A stretch of DNA of 41,635 nucleotides from NCBI GenBank assembly GCA_035542775.1, contig DATKKX010000092.1, forward strand, positions 1 to 41,635. Reading direction: 5' to 3'. A program made the translations under genes and the position numbers. Under the pieces are notes generated by a model. The model saw nothing but the letters and a program-made list of their open reading frames with translations, ran no database searches and had not been told where the DNA came from. This stretch comes from DATKKX01 sp035542775. Its GTDB lineage: Bacteria > Planctomycetota > Phycisphaerae > UBA1845 > UTPLA1. This document shows, one piece after another, positions 18,001 to 25,507 of this stretch; within the stretch, counting starts at the first letter, position 1, and each line of letters begins with the position of its first letter.

Positions 18001-18021
18001 TGTGAAGAACATCTGCAATGA
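15001..18021 (+). CDS. Exported DUF5107 domain protein with TPR repeats
   Basis: AAGGAG lies ten bases before the ATG at 15001. A signal peptide occupies about residues 1-27 (LVLAIAAAIGLPSATQAQ). Residues about 50-350 form a beta-rich DUF5107 domain: YRAIILENEYLKIACLPELG followed by GRLHSVLDKTTGKDMF, then GGVEWNAGPQGH, EVSWQEWWYPVHG and GFEYATRDLA. The fold resembles the galactose-mutarotase/aldose-epimerase sandwich used in glycan-binding or glycosidase-associated proteins. From about residue 475 to the end there are many TPR helices, for example AREYYEKALSQDPGLVRALR and AVTHLERGLRRDPTDGLSWY. In characterised loci such proteins accompany glycoside hydrolases, but no reaction is established. 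Here the gene follows a DUF5703 glycosidase and ends 75 bases from a convergent gene. The length of 1006 residues is normal for the type. Confidence 0.85.
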   Translation: MRNDWNQNCVLVLAIAAAIGLPSATQAQVKVRESAITIPTYTWEDDLNPKFWALEGTGQGSASSINSIIYPYTMQDHLSRTKVDRAYRAIILENEYLKIACLPELGGRLHSVLDKTTGKDMFHLNHVIKPSMIAMRGAWISGGVEWNAGPQGHTVTCVSPVDVLMGQNPDGSAYLEISNLEKSRRTRWTVRVTLRPGRAYLEENIRLFNPTDAMSPYYFWNCVAFPNRPGTRFIFPMTLGTDHSAKTFFTWPMHDGKDLSWLKNYETSSSIFARQCEFDFFGAYDVDADRGIVQTADHHKLSGKKAWTWGNWDFGLVSQKNLTDEDGPYIEVQSGPLPTQSDYGALWPRDEVSWQEWWYPVHGLGEGFEYATRDLAIQTDRQDGRLELRMISTRRFPDARCMIRCNKNVLLEQQVDLTPDGPSSITLVEAPDSPVEIAVMTADDELLASFTSPLPIPKVEAPAAADLALKPDDQLTAEETYLRGRKFDLETNRAKAREYYEKALSQDPGLVRALRGLGVLAVEAGDYAAAVTHLERGLRRDPTDGLSWYFLGVSRLRMGDEPEALRCAYHAARCFGTAALGHGLAGRAYMRQHKSAQAVGAFADALISNPRDSHARNLLLIARYALGDEQMWEEANRATIQSPTDLLPRAVLALRNEDLLQRFGANVRSFVGEVDFEMLETALVFADVGLYREAGRVLEEVCVKAAPDSRRSPLVLYHLAYWASCAGDQDRARTLLNQAGLTSREHEFPSDPAMLPALEYAVEKQPDDASAHLHLGNLYGHLGRLDAAVAHWKKAASQNPSLSIAWRNLGLHSRMAEHDLSQAADYYKHAIEARPSDQTLYRDLAEILIDDGRRPEAIRLLESKPEKHRRADVIILLAKAYLDEKRFDDAIRLLESTPYFVAWEGQTATWVLFNRAHLERGQARLAQGDAEAALTDFDAAMTYPENLGVGRSNKPEHAPALYWRGKALESLGRIDEARAAWREGAASSEGSPQQNEGRRLCEEHLQ

Positions 18022-18096
18022 GCTGATGCGCTCGGGCAGAGCTCCCACTGGTCCCCTGCGGCCCGGAAGCCTGGATGTTGCTCCGAATGTTCGACC

Positions 18097-19653
18097 TCAC
18101 TTCAGGTTCAGGCGTGGGTCGGCCAGGTCAAGCGAATACATGATCTGGTTGTAATCGTAGCGCGGCGTCGGAGTCTTCGTGCCGGAAAAGGCCATGGTAT
18201 ATGTGCCTTCGAGATAGATGATCCGGCCGCCGCTCTGATCGAAGAACGGGTGGTGGGCGACGTTGTAGAACGAGTAGTCGTTGTGGGTGATGATCTTGCG
18301 GGCACGGCCCCACGGGCCGATCAGCGCCGGCGCCTCGGTGAACCACACCTCGCCGCACATCGAGCTGCCCCAACCCTCCTGCACGATCATGATCCACGCC
18401 TTGCGGTAGACATTCCAGGCGACGGTGCCGGAGTGACCGAGGACGGCCTTGCCGCTGTCAGCGTCGCGCAGTTGGATGAGAGCTTCGTCGCGTTTCATCA
18501 GGTCCTTGGCGATCAATTCGTTCTGCTCCTTTTGCAGAACCAGGCCGGTGTCGCGCTTCCAGGCATAGACCAGGCGCCCATCCTCGCGGTGCAGACGGGG
18601 CTTCGCTGCGTCGTACCGTGCGCCAGGCTCCAGGCACGTGTAGGCCTCGTAGCGAGATGGGTCGAGCAGGCTGTCATAATCGGCCTTGCAGCGGACAAGC
18701 GGGAACGGCGACGCGAAGTAGTAGTAGTCCCCGTCGGCATCTTTGAAGCGCACGGGGTTGCCGCGCATGAAGAGGACGGCGTCGAGAGGAATCCGCGCGA
18801 TCGGCTCGAAGATTTCCTTATCGTCGTTGTAGAGGGCAAAACCTTGCTCGTACATCTCGCCAAGCGACTTCATGCGGGCGAAGTGGCAAAGCAGCCGCGC
18901 GCGCCCGCTCTTGTCGGCGATGACCGTCATGCCGTCGCACCAGACCGGACCGGGCTGGCCCTCGATGGGGCACATGCCGCGCGAGAAGCCGTCGGGGCCG
19001 ACGAAGTAGGTCAGATCAATGCCGACGGCTGGGTCGAGGCCGCGTTCGCCGGCGAGTGGCGGGAGCTCGGAGGTGGCGCCGGACATGGCGAAGTTGCCCA
19101 GCGGATAGGATGAGCGTGATGTGTCGCCGTAGAACCAGTAGATCTTGCCGCGGTAGAGCGCCGTTTGCACGCTGTCCTGCCCCAGCACCTTGCCACAGAG
19201 CAGCGGCTGGGCGATGGGCGGCTTGTCGCCGAGGATGACGCTGTCACGGTAGATGCCCTGCCCGGTTATGCGGTAGAGACGCTGGGCGATGTTCACGCGC
19301 TCTACGCGGACGGTCGCGTTGCCGCCGGGCTCGGGGCGGAGGCGGAGGCCGGCGTTGCCGAAGCCGTCCTTGGGGTAGGTGTAGCCGTGGCTCTTGACCA
19401 AGAAGAAGACCTCGTCGTTCATCAGGCCGGGCTCGTCGAAAGCGATGACGCCGGCGCTATCGGTGACGTGGAGGATGCCGTTGACGGTGGTGAGCTCGAC
19501 CAGGGGCACGCCGCGGTTGGTCTGGGAGTCGACGACTTTGATGCGGAAGGGTCGGGCGGGAGCGGACGGATCGCCGGCGCAAGCGGATGCGGCGACGAGG
19601 GTGATGGCGAAGAATACGGAGAACGTCTCGCGGACAAGATGGTTCGGTGACAT
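18097..19653 (-). CDS. Exported DUF4185-like beta-propeller protein
   Basis: The start is set at ATG 19653, which has AGGAGG six bases upstream and begins a signal peptide (MSPNHLVRETFSVFFAITLV, ending ASACAGD). A longer frame upstream adds 58 low-complexity residues without an export signal. Residues about 30-130 look like a carboxypeptidase-regulatory or Ig-like beta domain (RIKVVDSQTNRGVPLVELTT). The rest is a propeller with the DUF4185/GH43-like strand GKIYWFYGDTSRSSYPLGNF and later YYFASPFPLVR and MYSLDLADP. The family resembles five-bladed propeller glycosidases, but no catalytic triad can be assigned here. An internal Cys-rich phrase (SSMCGEVWFTEAP) is intact. The function is unknown, probably sugar- or surface-associated, given the neighbouring exported glycan proteins. 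Confidence 0.75.
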   Translation of the reverse strand: MSPNHLVRETFSVFFAITLVAASACAGDPSAPARPFRIKVVDSQTNRGVPLVELTTVNGILHVTDSAGVIAFDEPGLMNDEVFFLVKSHGYTYPKDGFGNAGLRLRPEPGGNATVRVERVNIAQRLYRITGQGIYRDSVILGDKPPIAQPLLCGKVLGQDSVQTALYRGKIYWFYGDTSRSSYPLGNFAMSGATSELPPLAGERGLDPAVGIDLTYFVGPDGFSRGMCPIEGQPGPVWCDGMTVIADKSGRARLLCHFARMKSLGEMYEQGFALYNDDKEIFEPIARIPLDAVLFMRGNPVRFKDADGDYYYFASPFPLVRCKADYDSLLDPSRYEAYTCLEPGARYDAAKPRLHREDGRLVYAWKRDTGLVLQKEQNELIAKDLMKRDEALIQLRDADSGKAVLGHSGTVAWNVYRKAWIMIVQEGWGSSMCGEVWFTEAPALIGPWGRARKIITHNDYSFYNVAHHPFFDQSGGRIIYLEGTYTMAFSGTKTPTPRYDYNQIMYSLDLADPRLNLK

Positions 19654-19869
19654 GCGGCCCTCCTGTTGCTGTGTGAGGAGAATACCGCCCGGCGCCCAGC
19701 CGGGCAAAATGACCAGTCCGCTTGCCGCGTGCAGCGGGGACGATGAACTGAAGTTGCTCCGGGCGCCCTGGTGTTGCCGGTCGGCAGCGTCCTGGCATCC
19801 GAAGCCGCCGGCATCAGACGTGGACACCTTGGCGCGGGGGCTGCCCCGCTGTGCTGCTTGTTGAGAGGC

Positions 19870-20763
19870 TCACACATCGCTCCGCCAGGACAAATCGTGT
19901 AATGAGCCGTGGCCTCTCTCGCGAGAAGTGAGGCCACGGAACTCGAGACGCATCGCATTGATGCGCATACAGGCCCGAACCCAACCCAGCGGCACATCGG
20001 GACTGAAGAACCGATAGCCCGTCGCTGGAAGATTCACAAAATGCAGCCCATCATCCTGCCAGATGCGAAAGACGTGCGTGTGGCCGAAGAAGAGCACTTT
20101 GACTCGCCGCCTGGGCAGCACTATGTCGATCAGCTCCTGAGCGTCTTTCAGCCCCACCAGAGAGGAGGTTTCGGGATTATGATGCAGGCAGACAATCGCC
20201 GGCGCCGTGCTCGAGTCGAGTTCGCGCGCCAACCAGGCGAGTTGCTGCGGTCCCAGGCTGCCGCGGATCAGGGTTCCTTGTTCAAGCGAATCGAGAAACA
20301 GCCAATCAACGCCGCCGACGGACACAGCGGAGACTGCCTTATCCGCCACGTTCGGGTCAGTTGCCACGGAGAATGCCTCGAGCAAGCCGGCGCGGTTGTC
20401 ATGGTTGCCGACAGCCAAGTGCACAGGAGTGGCAGAGTCCCAGAGTGGCGAAACCAGACGACGGAATGCCGCGTAATCCGCCTCTTCACCGCGGGCATAT
20501 GCCAGATCGCCATTGAACAACACCTGGCTTGGAGCGGCTGAAGCGATGTCCTCCACGACATGCGCCAGATTGTCGGCCATGTTGGAACCGCGAACCGACC
20601 GATCGAGCAAACCACTGATGTGCGTGTCAGAAACCAGCGCCCAGACGTGCTCCGGGGATTCTGGCCATTGGGGCCGCCTCGCCGCAAGGCTGCAGCCCGC
20701 CAGACACATCGCTAGAAAAGACCTGCGCGTCAGCTTCAGTGGGTTGAGCAGGTGATCGGTCAT
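19870..20763 (-). CDS. Calcineurin-like metallophosphoesterase with Tat/lipoprotein signal
   Basis: All five motifs of the calcineurin-like phosphoesterase fold are present: DTH (46-48), NGD (84-86), GNHD (119-122), HHN (194-196) and GHTH (227-230). These residues bind the two-metal centre, so the protein is likely an active phosphomonoesterase or phosphodiesterase. The N-terminus has a twin-arginine motif (TRRSFL, 12-17) followed by a lipobox (LAGC, Cys24), pointing to Tat export and lipid anchoring. GGAG lies about eight bases before the ATG at 20763. The gene sits 216 bases upstream of the DUF4185-like gene on the same strand. The substrate cannot be read from sequence; Icc-like cAMP phosphodiesterases are only one of many relatives. 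Confidence 0.85.
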   Translation of the reverse strand: MTDHLLNPLKLTRRSFLAMCLAGCSLAARRPQWPESPEHVWALVSDTHISGLLDRSVRGSNMADNLAHVVEDIASAAPSQVLFNGDLAYARGEEADYAAFRRLVSPLWDSATPVHLAVGNHDNRAGLLEAFSVATDPNVADKAVSAVSVGGVDWLFLDSLEQGTLIRGSLGPQQLAWLARELDSSTAPAIVCLHHNPETSSLVGLKDAQELIDIVLPRRRVKVLFFGHTHVFRIWQDDGLHFVNLPATGYRFFSPDVPLGWVRACMRINAMRLEFRGLTSRERGHGSLHDLSWRSDV

Positions 20764-21472
20764 TCTTGTGCTCCATCATCCCTGGCGCGGCAAGATCGCA
20801 ACGCCACTAGCGGCCCGCGAACGCCGAAGAATCTTCGCCGCGCGCGAAAAAACCAAAGCTTCATAGCCCATAATAGCCAACATGCACGATCCCCCGGAAC
20901 AACTCATGACGCCTTCGCAGCAGAAGCAGATGGCTTTTCTATGGCATCTTCGCGCAGGTACCGGTGCTGCGCGTGGGCCCATTGAGCGAGTTGCTTTGCT
21001 GGGCTCACAAGGCAAAACCCCTAGATCGTTGCGGCCTGTTCCTTATGATCGACCAGAGTAAGAGGACGTCGCCCATTACCACTATCCCCGACGGAATTAC
21101 AAGAGCCGAGAATGAGCCATTTTTGGGGGCAGCGGCACACGGTCATGCCAGGATGGATCGAAGCACGTGATCCATGGAGTCGCGCAGGCATGGGCCAACT
21201 GCACACGCGAAGCCCACGCCTCGTCCCGATACGCCCTTCTTAATCGAAGCTGTGGATCACCCGATGAATATTAGGAGACGTTCAACAGCCACTCGCTCGT
21301 CCTGAGCGCAGGAAGGAGATGCTGTACGACATCATCCGGCTGCCGAACCGCACGCGCCGGTTCGCGCATGTCGGCTTCGGCGCGGCGACGAACCGGCCGG
21401 CGGTCGATGCCCATCGTCCATCGCATGGCCGGCCCCGCCGGATCAAGACGTACGGAAGGCAGGCAGACAGCT
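20764..21472. other. Intergenic region upstream of the hydrogen-sensing operon
   Basis: These 709 bases separate the divergent metallophosphoesterase gene and the PAS-protein gene. No frame here has a recognisable domain. A good Shine-Dalgarno (AGGAAGGAG) directly abuts an ATG at 21319, too close to work normally, and that frame overlaps the PAS gene out of frame. I found no sigma-54 -24/-12 spacing, no riboswitch and no tRNA. The promoter of the sensor operon should lie here but I cannot pick it out. Confidence 0.4.
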
Positions 21473-22501
21473 ATGACCAACCGTGCCAATCCGAACTCAG
21501 TCTCGCCGGCGGTCGCGGACCGCGCCGCGCCTGCGGCGAGACCCTCTCGCCGGATCTTTGCATATGTTCAGCCAGCGGCGGTTTTGATCGTCGGCGCGGC
21601 GTTGAGCGTCTACGCCTTTCGAACCATGCTGGAATGGCAGCAGCACGCTCGGGACTCACGGCAGAGCGCCAACGGCGCGCCCTACATCATTCTGCTGGGC
21701 GGTTGCATCCTGACGCTCTTTTCGGCCGGCTGCTGCGGAAGAATGGCTCGTCCCCGTTCGTACACCCCGGCGGGGCACCTTGTTGCGGATCGATCGCCAC
21801 TGAGGCGAAACGGGCGGAAGGAACCGATGGCGCCGGCCCGCCCGGGGGAAGTCCTGGGAGCGAACCGGGAAGCCCTTTCTCAAATCCTGAACGGCACCTC
21901 CATTCCCACTTTCGTGATCAACTGCCAGCATGTTGTGACCCACTGGAACCCCGCTTGTGAGAACCTGACCGGCGTCTCTGCGCGAGAAATGCTCGGCACG
22001 AAGAAGGCCTGGACGGCATTCTATGCCGTTGAGCGGCCGGTCATGGCGGAACTGGTCGTGGATCAGCGGCCGCGGGAGGAGCTCGTCACCCTTTACGGCA
22101 AGGAATGCCGCGAGTCGCTCACGTTGCCCGGGGCATTCGAATTTGAGGCGACGTTCCCAAAGCTGGGCGATGGCGGGAAATACCTTTTCTTCACCGCCGC
22201 CCCGCTGCGCGAGGCGACCGGCCGGATCGTCGGGGCCATCGAGACTTTCCAGGACATGACCGCCCGAAAGCGGGTGGAAGCAGAGCTGCAGCGGCGGATC
22301 GCCGAGCTGTCCGAGGCCAAGCGACGCCTGGAAGTGCTGGTCTTGAATACCACTGACCGAGAGAAGCGGATGGTCGATCTCAAAGCGGAAGTCAATGATC
22401 TGTTGCAGGCGATGGGGCGCGGTCCGAAATACACCGTACCACAGCAAGTGGCGCAACTCCGCGCCAAGTCCCCACCATCGAGGGTGGAACAACGGGGTTA
22501 G
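21473..22501 (+). CDS. Membrane-anchored PAS-domain protein of the hydrogen-sensing operon, no output domain
   Basis: The start at ATG 21473 is the one nearest the first recognisable segment; upstream in-frame codons look like non-coding sequence. The 342-residue protein has two hydrophobic segments (about 31-50, AAVLIVGAALSVYAF, and 69-88, YIILLGGCILTLFSAGCC). A PAS domain follows (about 125-245: ALSQILNGTSIPTFVINCQH, HWNPACENLTG, then the PAC-like GRIVGAIETFQDMTARKR). The last 90 residues are coiled coil (VEAELQRRIAELSEAKRRLE). No kinase, GGDEF or DNA-binding domain follows. It ends two bases before the hydrogenase small-subunit start, so it is surely co-transcribed. A role as membrane docking or relay partner for the hydrogenase-kinase complex is inference. 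Confidence 0.75.
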   Translation: MTNRANPNSVSPAVADRAAPAARPSRRIFAYVQPAAVLIVGAALSVYAFRTMLEWQQHARDSRQSANGAPYIILLGGCILTLFSAGCCGRMARPRSYTPAGHLVADRSPLRRNGRKEPMAPARPGEVLGANREALSQILNGTSIPTFVINCQHVVTHWNPACENLTGVSAREMLGTKKAWTAFYAVERPVMAELVVDQRPREELVTLYGKECRESLTLPGAFEFEATFPKLGDGGKYLFFTAAPLREATGRIVGAIETFQDMTARKRVEAELQRRIAELSEAKRRLEVLVLNTTDREKRMVDLKAEVNDLLQAMGRGPKYTVPQQVAQLRAKSPPSRVEQRG

Positions 22502-22503
22502 TT

Positions 22504-23442
22504 ATGTCCGCCACGCTTTACTGGCTTCAGTGCGGAGGATGCGGTGGAGACACGATGTCTCTGCTGGGGGCCGAGTCTCCGGACATCCTCGAGCTCCTCG
22601 GTCTGTTGGACGTCGAGGTCCTGTGGCACCCTTCCCTTTCCAAGAGAAATCCGACCGACCACCAGGCCCTGCTCAACAACATCCTCTCCGGCCAACGAGC
22701 CTTGGACGTCCTCTGCATCGAGGGGACGATCATCCGAGGGCCGGGCGGCACGGGCATGTACGACGTGATCGCCGGCCGGCCCAAGAAGGACCTGGTCGCA
22801 GGCCTTGCCAGGCGGGCGCGATTCGTCCTCGCGGTAGGGACGTGCGCCAGTTTCGGCGGCATCGGCGCCGATGGCGCGGTGGAGGCTTGCGGCGTCCAGT
22901 TCCTCAAATGGGAGATGGGTGGTTTCCTGGGCGCCGCCTTCAGATCCGGCAGCGGACTGCCGGTCATCAACCTGCCGGGCTGCCCCTGCCATTGCGAAGT
23001 GGTCACCAGCACCCTGGCAGCCCTGCTGTCCGGCCGCTCTGTCCCGCTGAGCGAGTTCAACTCTCCGCTCAACTGGTACGGCCTGCTTGTGCACCAGGGC
23101 TGCACACGCAACGAATATCACGAATATCGAGTCGAAGACCAGGGATTCGGCGAAAAGGGATGCCTGTTCTTCCACATGGGTTGCCACGGCCCGCTCGCCT
23201 ATGGCCCGTGCAACAAGCTGCTGTGGAACCGGCGCAGCTCCAAGACCAGGGTCGGTGTGCCGTGCTTCGGCTGCACCCGGCCCGACTTCCCGCAGCCCTA
23301 TCCGTTCTACGAGACCCGTAATATCGAAGGCATTCCCCGACAGCTTCCCGATGGCGTGGATCGCGCCCACTACATGGCCTACAAGGGCATGGCCGCGGCG
23401 GCGGCACCGGCCAGGCTCACCGACCGCAAGACCCGCGTATAG
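22504..23442 (+). CDS. [NiFe]-hydrogenase small subunit, cytosolic sensory (group 2-like)
   Basis: This 312-residue protein has the cluster ligands of a hydrogenase small subunit. Proximal ligands are C10 and C13 (LQCGGCGGD), C114 (GTCASFGG) and the PGCPCHC group (C160-C164). Distal and medial candidates are H197/C200 (HQGC), C220, C227, C236 and C254/C257 (PCFGC). It lacks the twin-arginine export signal of group 1 uptake enzymes and begins directly with MSATLYWLQC, as in the cytosolic HupU/HoxB sensors of group 2. With the kinase gene downstream, group 2c (histidine-kinase-linked in the HydDB scheme) is the likeliest class; that subgroup is from memory. It forms the electron-transfer half of the heterodimer with the next gene product. 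Confidence 0.88.
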   Translation: MSATLYWLQCGGCGGDTMSLLGAESPDILELLGLLDVEVLWHPSLSKRNPTDHQALLNNILSGQRALDVLCIEGTIIRGPGGTGMYDVIAGRPKKDLVAGLARRARFVLAVGTCASFGGIGADGAVEACGVQFLKWEMGGFLGAAFRSGSGLPVINLPGCPCHCEVVTSTLAALLSGRSVPLSEFNSPLNWYGLLVHQGCTRNEYHEYRVEDQGFGEKGCLFFHMGCHGPLAYGPCNKLLWNRRSSKTRVGVPCFGCTRPDFPQPYPFYETRNIEGIPRQLPDGVDRAHYMAYKGMAAAAAPARLTDRKTRV

Positions 23443-23459
23443 GAACCAGGAGATTCCCA

Positions 23460-25031
23460 GTGTCAGCGACAGCCACATCGACCATGCCGACAACTCGACC
23501 GTCCACCAAAACGCTCAGCATTCCGCTGAACCGCGTCGAGGGCGACCTCGAGATCCGCGCCGAATTGCAGGACGGCCGAGTCTCGGACGCCTGGAGCGAG
23601 GGAAAAATGTACCGCGGCTTCGAGAACATCCTGGTCGGCCGGGGTGTCCTTGACGGGCTGGTGATCACTCCGCGCATCTGCGGCATCTGCAGCACGGCCC
23701 ACCTGACCGCCGCTTCCAAGGCCCTGGACGCCATTTCCGGAATCCAGCCGCCGTCAGACGCCATCCGCGTTCGCAACCTGACGCTTGCGACGGAACTGCT
23801 TCAAAGCGACATGCGGCAGTCGTTTCTCACGTTCGCGGTCGATTTCACAAGTCCCGCCCATCAGGCCCGTCCACTGTATCAGGAAGCGCAGCGGCGTTAC
23901 GCCCCGCTGAAGGGCGAGACAGCCGTTGAGGTCATCAGGCAGACCAAGAGAATCATCGAGATCATCGCCATCCTCGGCGGACAATGGCCGCATTCTTCTT
24001 ACATGGTCCCGGGCGGCGTGGCCACGGTCCCCAGTCTGACCGACCTGTTGCAGTGCAGGCACCTGCTCGCGGCGTACCGTGCATGGTATGAGCAGCGAAT
24101 CCTGGGCTGCCCCGTGGAACAATGGCTCGAGGTTCGCAGCCGGACCGACCTCGATGCCTGGCTCGAACAAACCGCCGCCCATCGCGATGGCGACCTCGGT
24201 TTCTTCATCCGCTTCGCCCGTGCGGCCGGCCTGGATCAGATCGGCCGGGGGCACGGCAACTTCATCAGCTTCGGGCAATTCGATCTACCGCCTGACACGA
24301 AGGTCCGCGGCCGGGACGGCGGAACAGCGCACCTGACGCCTCCCGGATTCGCTCAAGGCACGAGGATCGAGCCGATCGACTTGGCCCATGTCGCCGAACA
24401 TGTCGCTCATTCATGGTATGTGAGCTATCCCGGCGGCAGGCACCCGTCCAAGGGCGAAACGCAACCTTATGCCACCGGCGGGGAAAGTCAGAAGTACTCC
24501 TGGGGCAAGGCGCCGCGATACAAGAATCTACCGGCCGAGACAGGCGCGATGGCGGAAATGGTCATGTCGCGGAATCCGCTCTTCCTTGATCTGCTCGATC
24601 AGGGCCTGCCGAACGTCTTCATCCGTCAGCTCGCCCGCCTGGTGAGACCGGCCGAGCTGCTGCCGGCGATGGAGCAGTGGCTTTCCGAGATCACGCCCGA
24701 CGGAACGTTCTACATCCCGGCTCCGTCCGATCTCGAGGGCGAGGGCTTCGGCACCACCGAGGCCGCCCGCGGGGCGCTGGGACATTGGGTGAGGATTGCC
24801 AACGCGAAGATCCAACACTACCAGATTATCACGCCCACGGCCTGGAACGGCTCGCCGCGCGATTCCGACGGGGTACGCGGACCGTGGGAAGAGGCCCTCA
24901 TCGGCACGCCGGTGCGTGACCCGACGAACCCCGTGGAGCTGGGACATGTGATCAGATCATTTGACCCCTGTCTGGTCTGCACGGTCCACGCCATCCAAGG
25001 CAGACGAAGCCTGATCCGCAAGACTCTGTGA
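23460..25031 (+). CDS. [NiFe]-hydrogenase large subunit, sensory (group 2-like)
   Basis: Starts at GTG 23460, with AGGAG eight bases upstream and 17 bases after the small-subunit stop. The four active-site cysteines are present: RICGICSTAH (C74, C77) near the N-terminus and DPCLVCTVH (C504, C507, then H510) at the C-terminus. The N-terminal RVEGDLEI motif is also typical. These residues bind the NiFe(CN)2CO centre that reacts with H2. The chain continues 13 residues after H510 (AIQGRRSLIRKTL). This indicates the peptide that a maturation protease removes after nickel insertion, and such a protease gene follows directly. Classical HupV/HoxC regulatory hydrogenases are said to lack this extension, so it is a distinguishing feature. 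No hypABCDEF maturation genes are in the window. Confidence 0.9.
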   Translation: MSATATSTMPTTRPSTKTLSIPLNRVEGDLEIRAELQDGRVSDAWSEGKMYRGFENILVGRGVLDGLVITPRICGICSTAHLTAASKALDAISGIQPPSDAIRVRNLTLATELLQSDMRQSFLTFAVDFTSPAHQARPLYQEAQRRYAPLKGETAVEVIRQTKRIIEIIAILGGQWPHSSYMVPGGVATVPSLTDLLQCRHLLAAYRAWYEQRILGCPVEQWLEVRSRTDLDAWLEQTAAHRDGDLGFFIRFARAAGLDQIGRGHGNFISFGQFDLPPDTKVRGRDGGTAHLTPPGFAQGTRIEPIDLAHVAEHVAHSWYVSYPGGRHPSKGETQPYATGGESQKYSWGKAPRYKNLPAETGAMAEMVMSRNPLFLDLLDQGLPNVFIRQLARLVRPAELLPAMEQWLSEITPDGTFYIPAPSDLEGEGFGTTEAARGALGHWVRIANAKIQHYQIITPTAWNGSPRDSDGVRGPWEEALIGTPVRDPTNPVELGHVIRSFDPCLVCTVHAIQGRRSLIRKTL

Positions 25032-25039
25032 GGCCCGGG

Positions 25040-25507
25040 ATGAAACGAATCATCTGTATCGGCAACCGCTTCGAGCCGCAGGACTCAGCAGGATCGCTGG
25101 TCTACGACCGGCTGATGGAGACCCTGCTCCCGCCGGACGTCGAGGTCATCGACGGCGGCCTCGCCGGCCTGGATCTGCTCCACTTCCTGGAGGGCGCCCA
25201 GCGTGTGGTCTTCGTGGACGCGGTGTCAGGATTCGACACGCCCGGCGGGATCGCCGTTCTCACGGCCGAACAGGCGGCCCGCAGCGTCGGCGCGACCTTC
25301 GACCACTCTGCCGGTCTGGCCTACCTGCTTGGCTCGCTGAACGGCGCGCTAGACGGCCCGGTTCCGGAGGTCTTCGTGGTCGGGATCGCGGGGATTCCGG
25401 ACCATGACACGATCATGACGGCAGTTGACCTGGCTCTATCCATCACAGCGGAGGGATATCGCGAAGGCTGCCGACCGGCCGCGCCAATATCCGGAGATGC
25501 TCGATGA
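25040..25507 (+). CDS. Hydrogenase maturation protease (HyaD/HoxM family)
   Basis: This short protein (155 residues from ATG 25040) opens with CIGNRFEPQDSAGSLVYDRL, the form of the GxGN-x-D-x-G start of the nickel-chelating endopeptidases, and has a second acidic site (VVFVDAV). An alternative GTG at 25028 overlaps the large-subunit stop. I prefer ATG 25040 because MKRIICIGN starts the fold and GAGG precedes it. The gene overlaps the next by four bases (ATGA), so it is translationally coupled to the kinase gene. The likely role is cleaving the 13-residue tail from the hydrogenase large subunit after Ni insertion. The acidic residues that coordinate nickel were assigned only by motif. Confidence 0.85.
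   Translation: MKRIICIGNRFEPQDSAGSLVYDRLMETLLPPDVEVIDGGLAGLDLLHFLEGAQRVVFVDAVSGFDTPGGIAVLTAEQAARSVGATFDHSAGLAYLLGSLNGALDGPVPEVFVVGIAGIPDHDTIMTAVDLALSITAEGYREGCRPAAPISGDAR

Noticed and set aside
20960..21000. Sigma-54 promoter before the hydrogen-sensor operon
   Set aside because: GG and GC elements near here do not have the required -24/-12 spacing.
21319..21960. 213-codon plus-strand frame with AGGAAGGAG touching its ATG
   Set aside because: The Shine-Dalgarno has no usable spacing, and the frame runs out of phase through the PAS gene with shadow-like composition.
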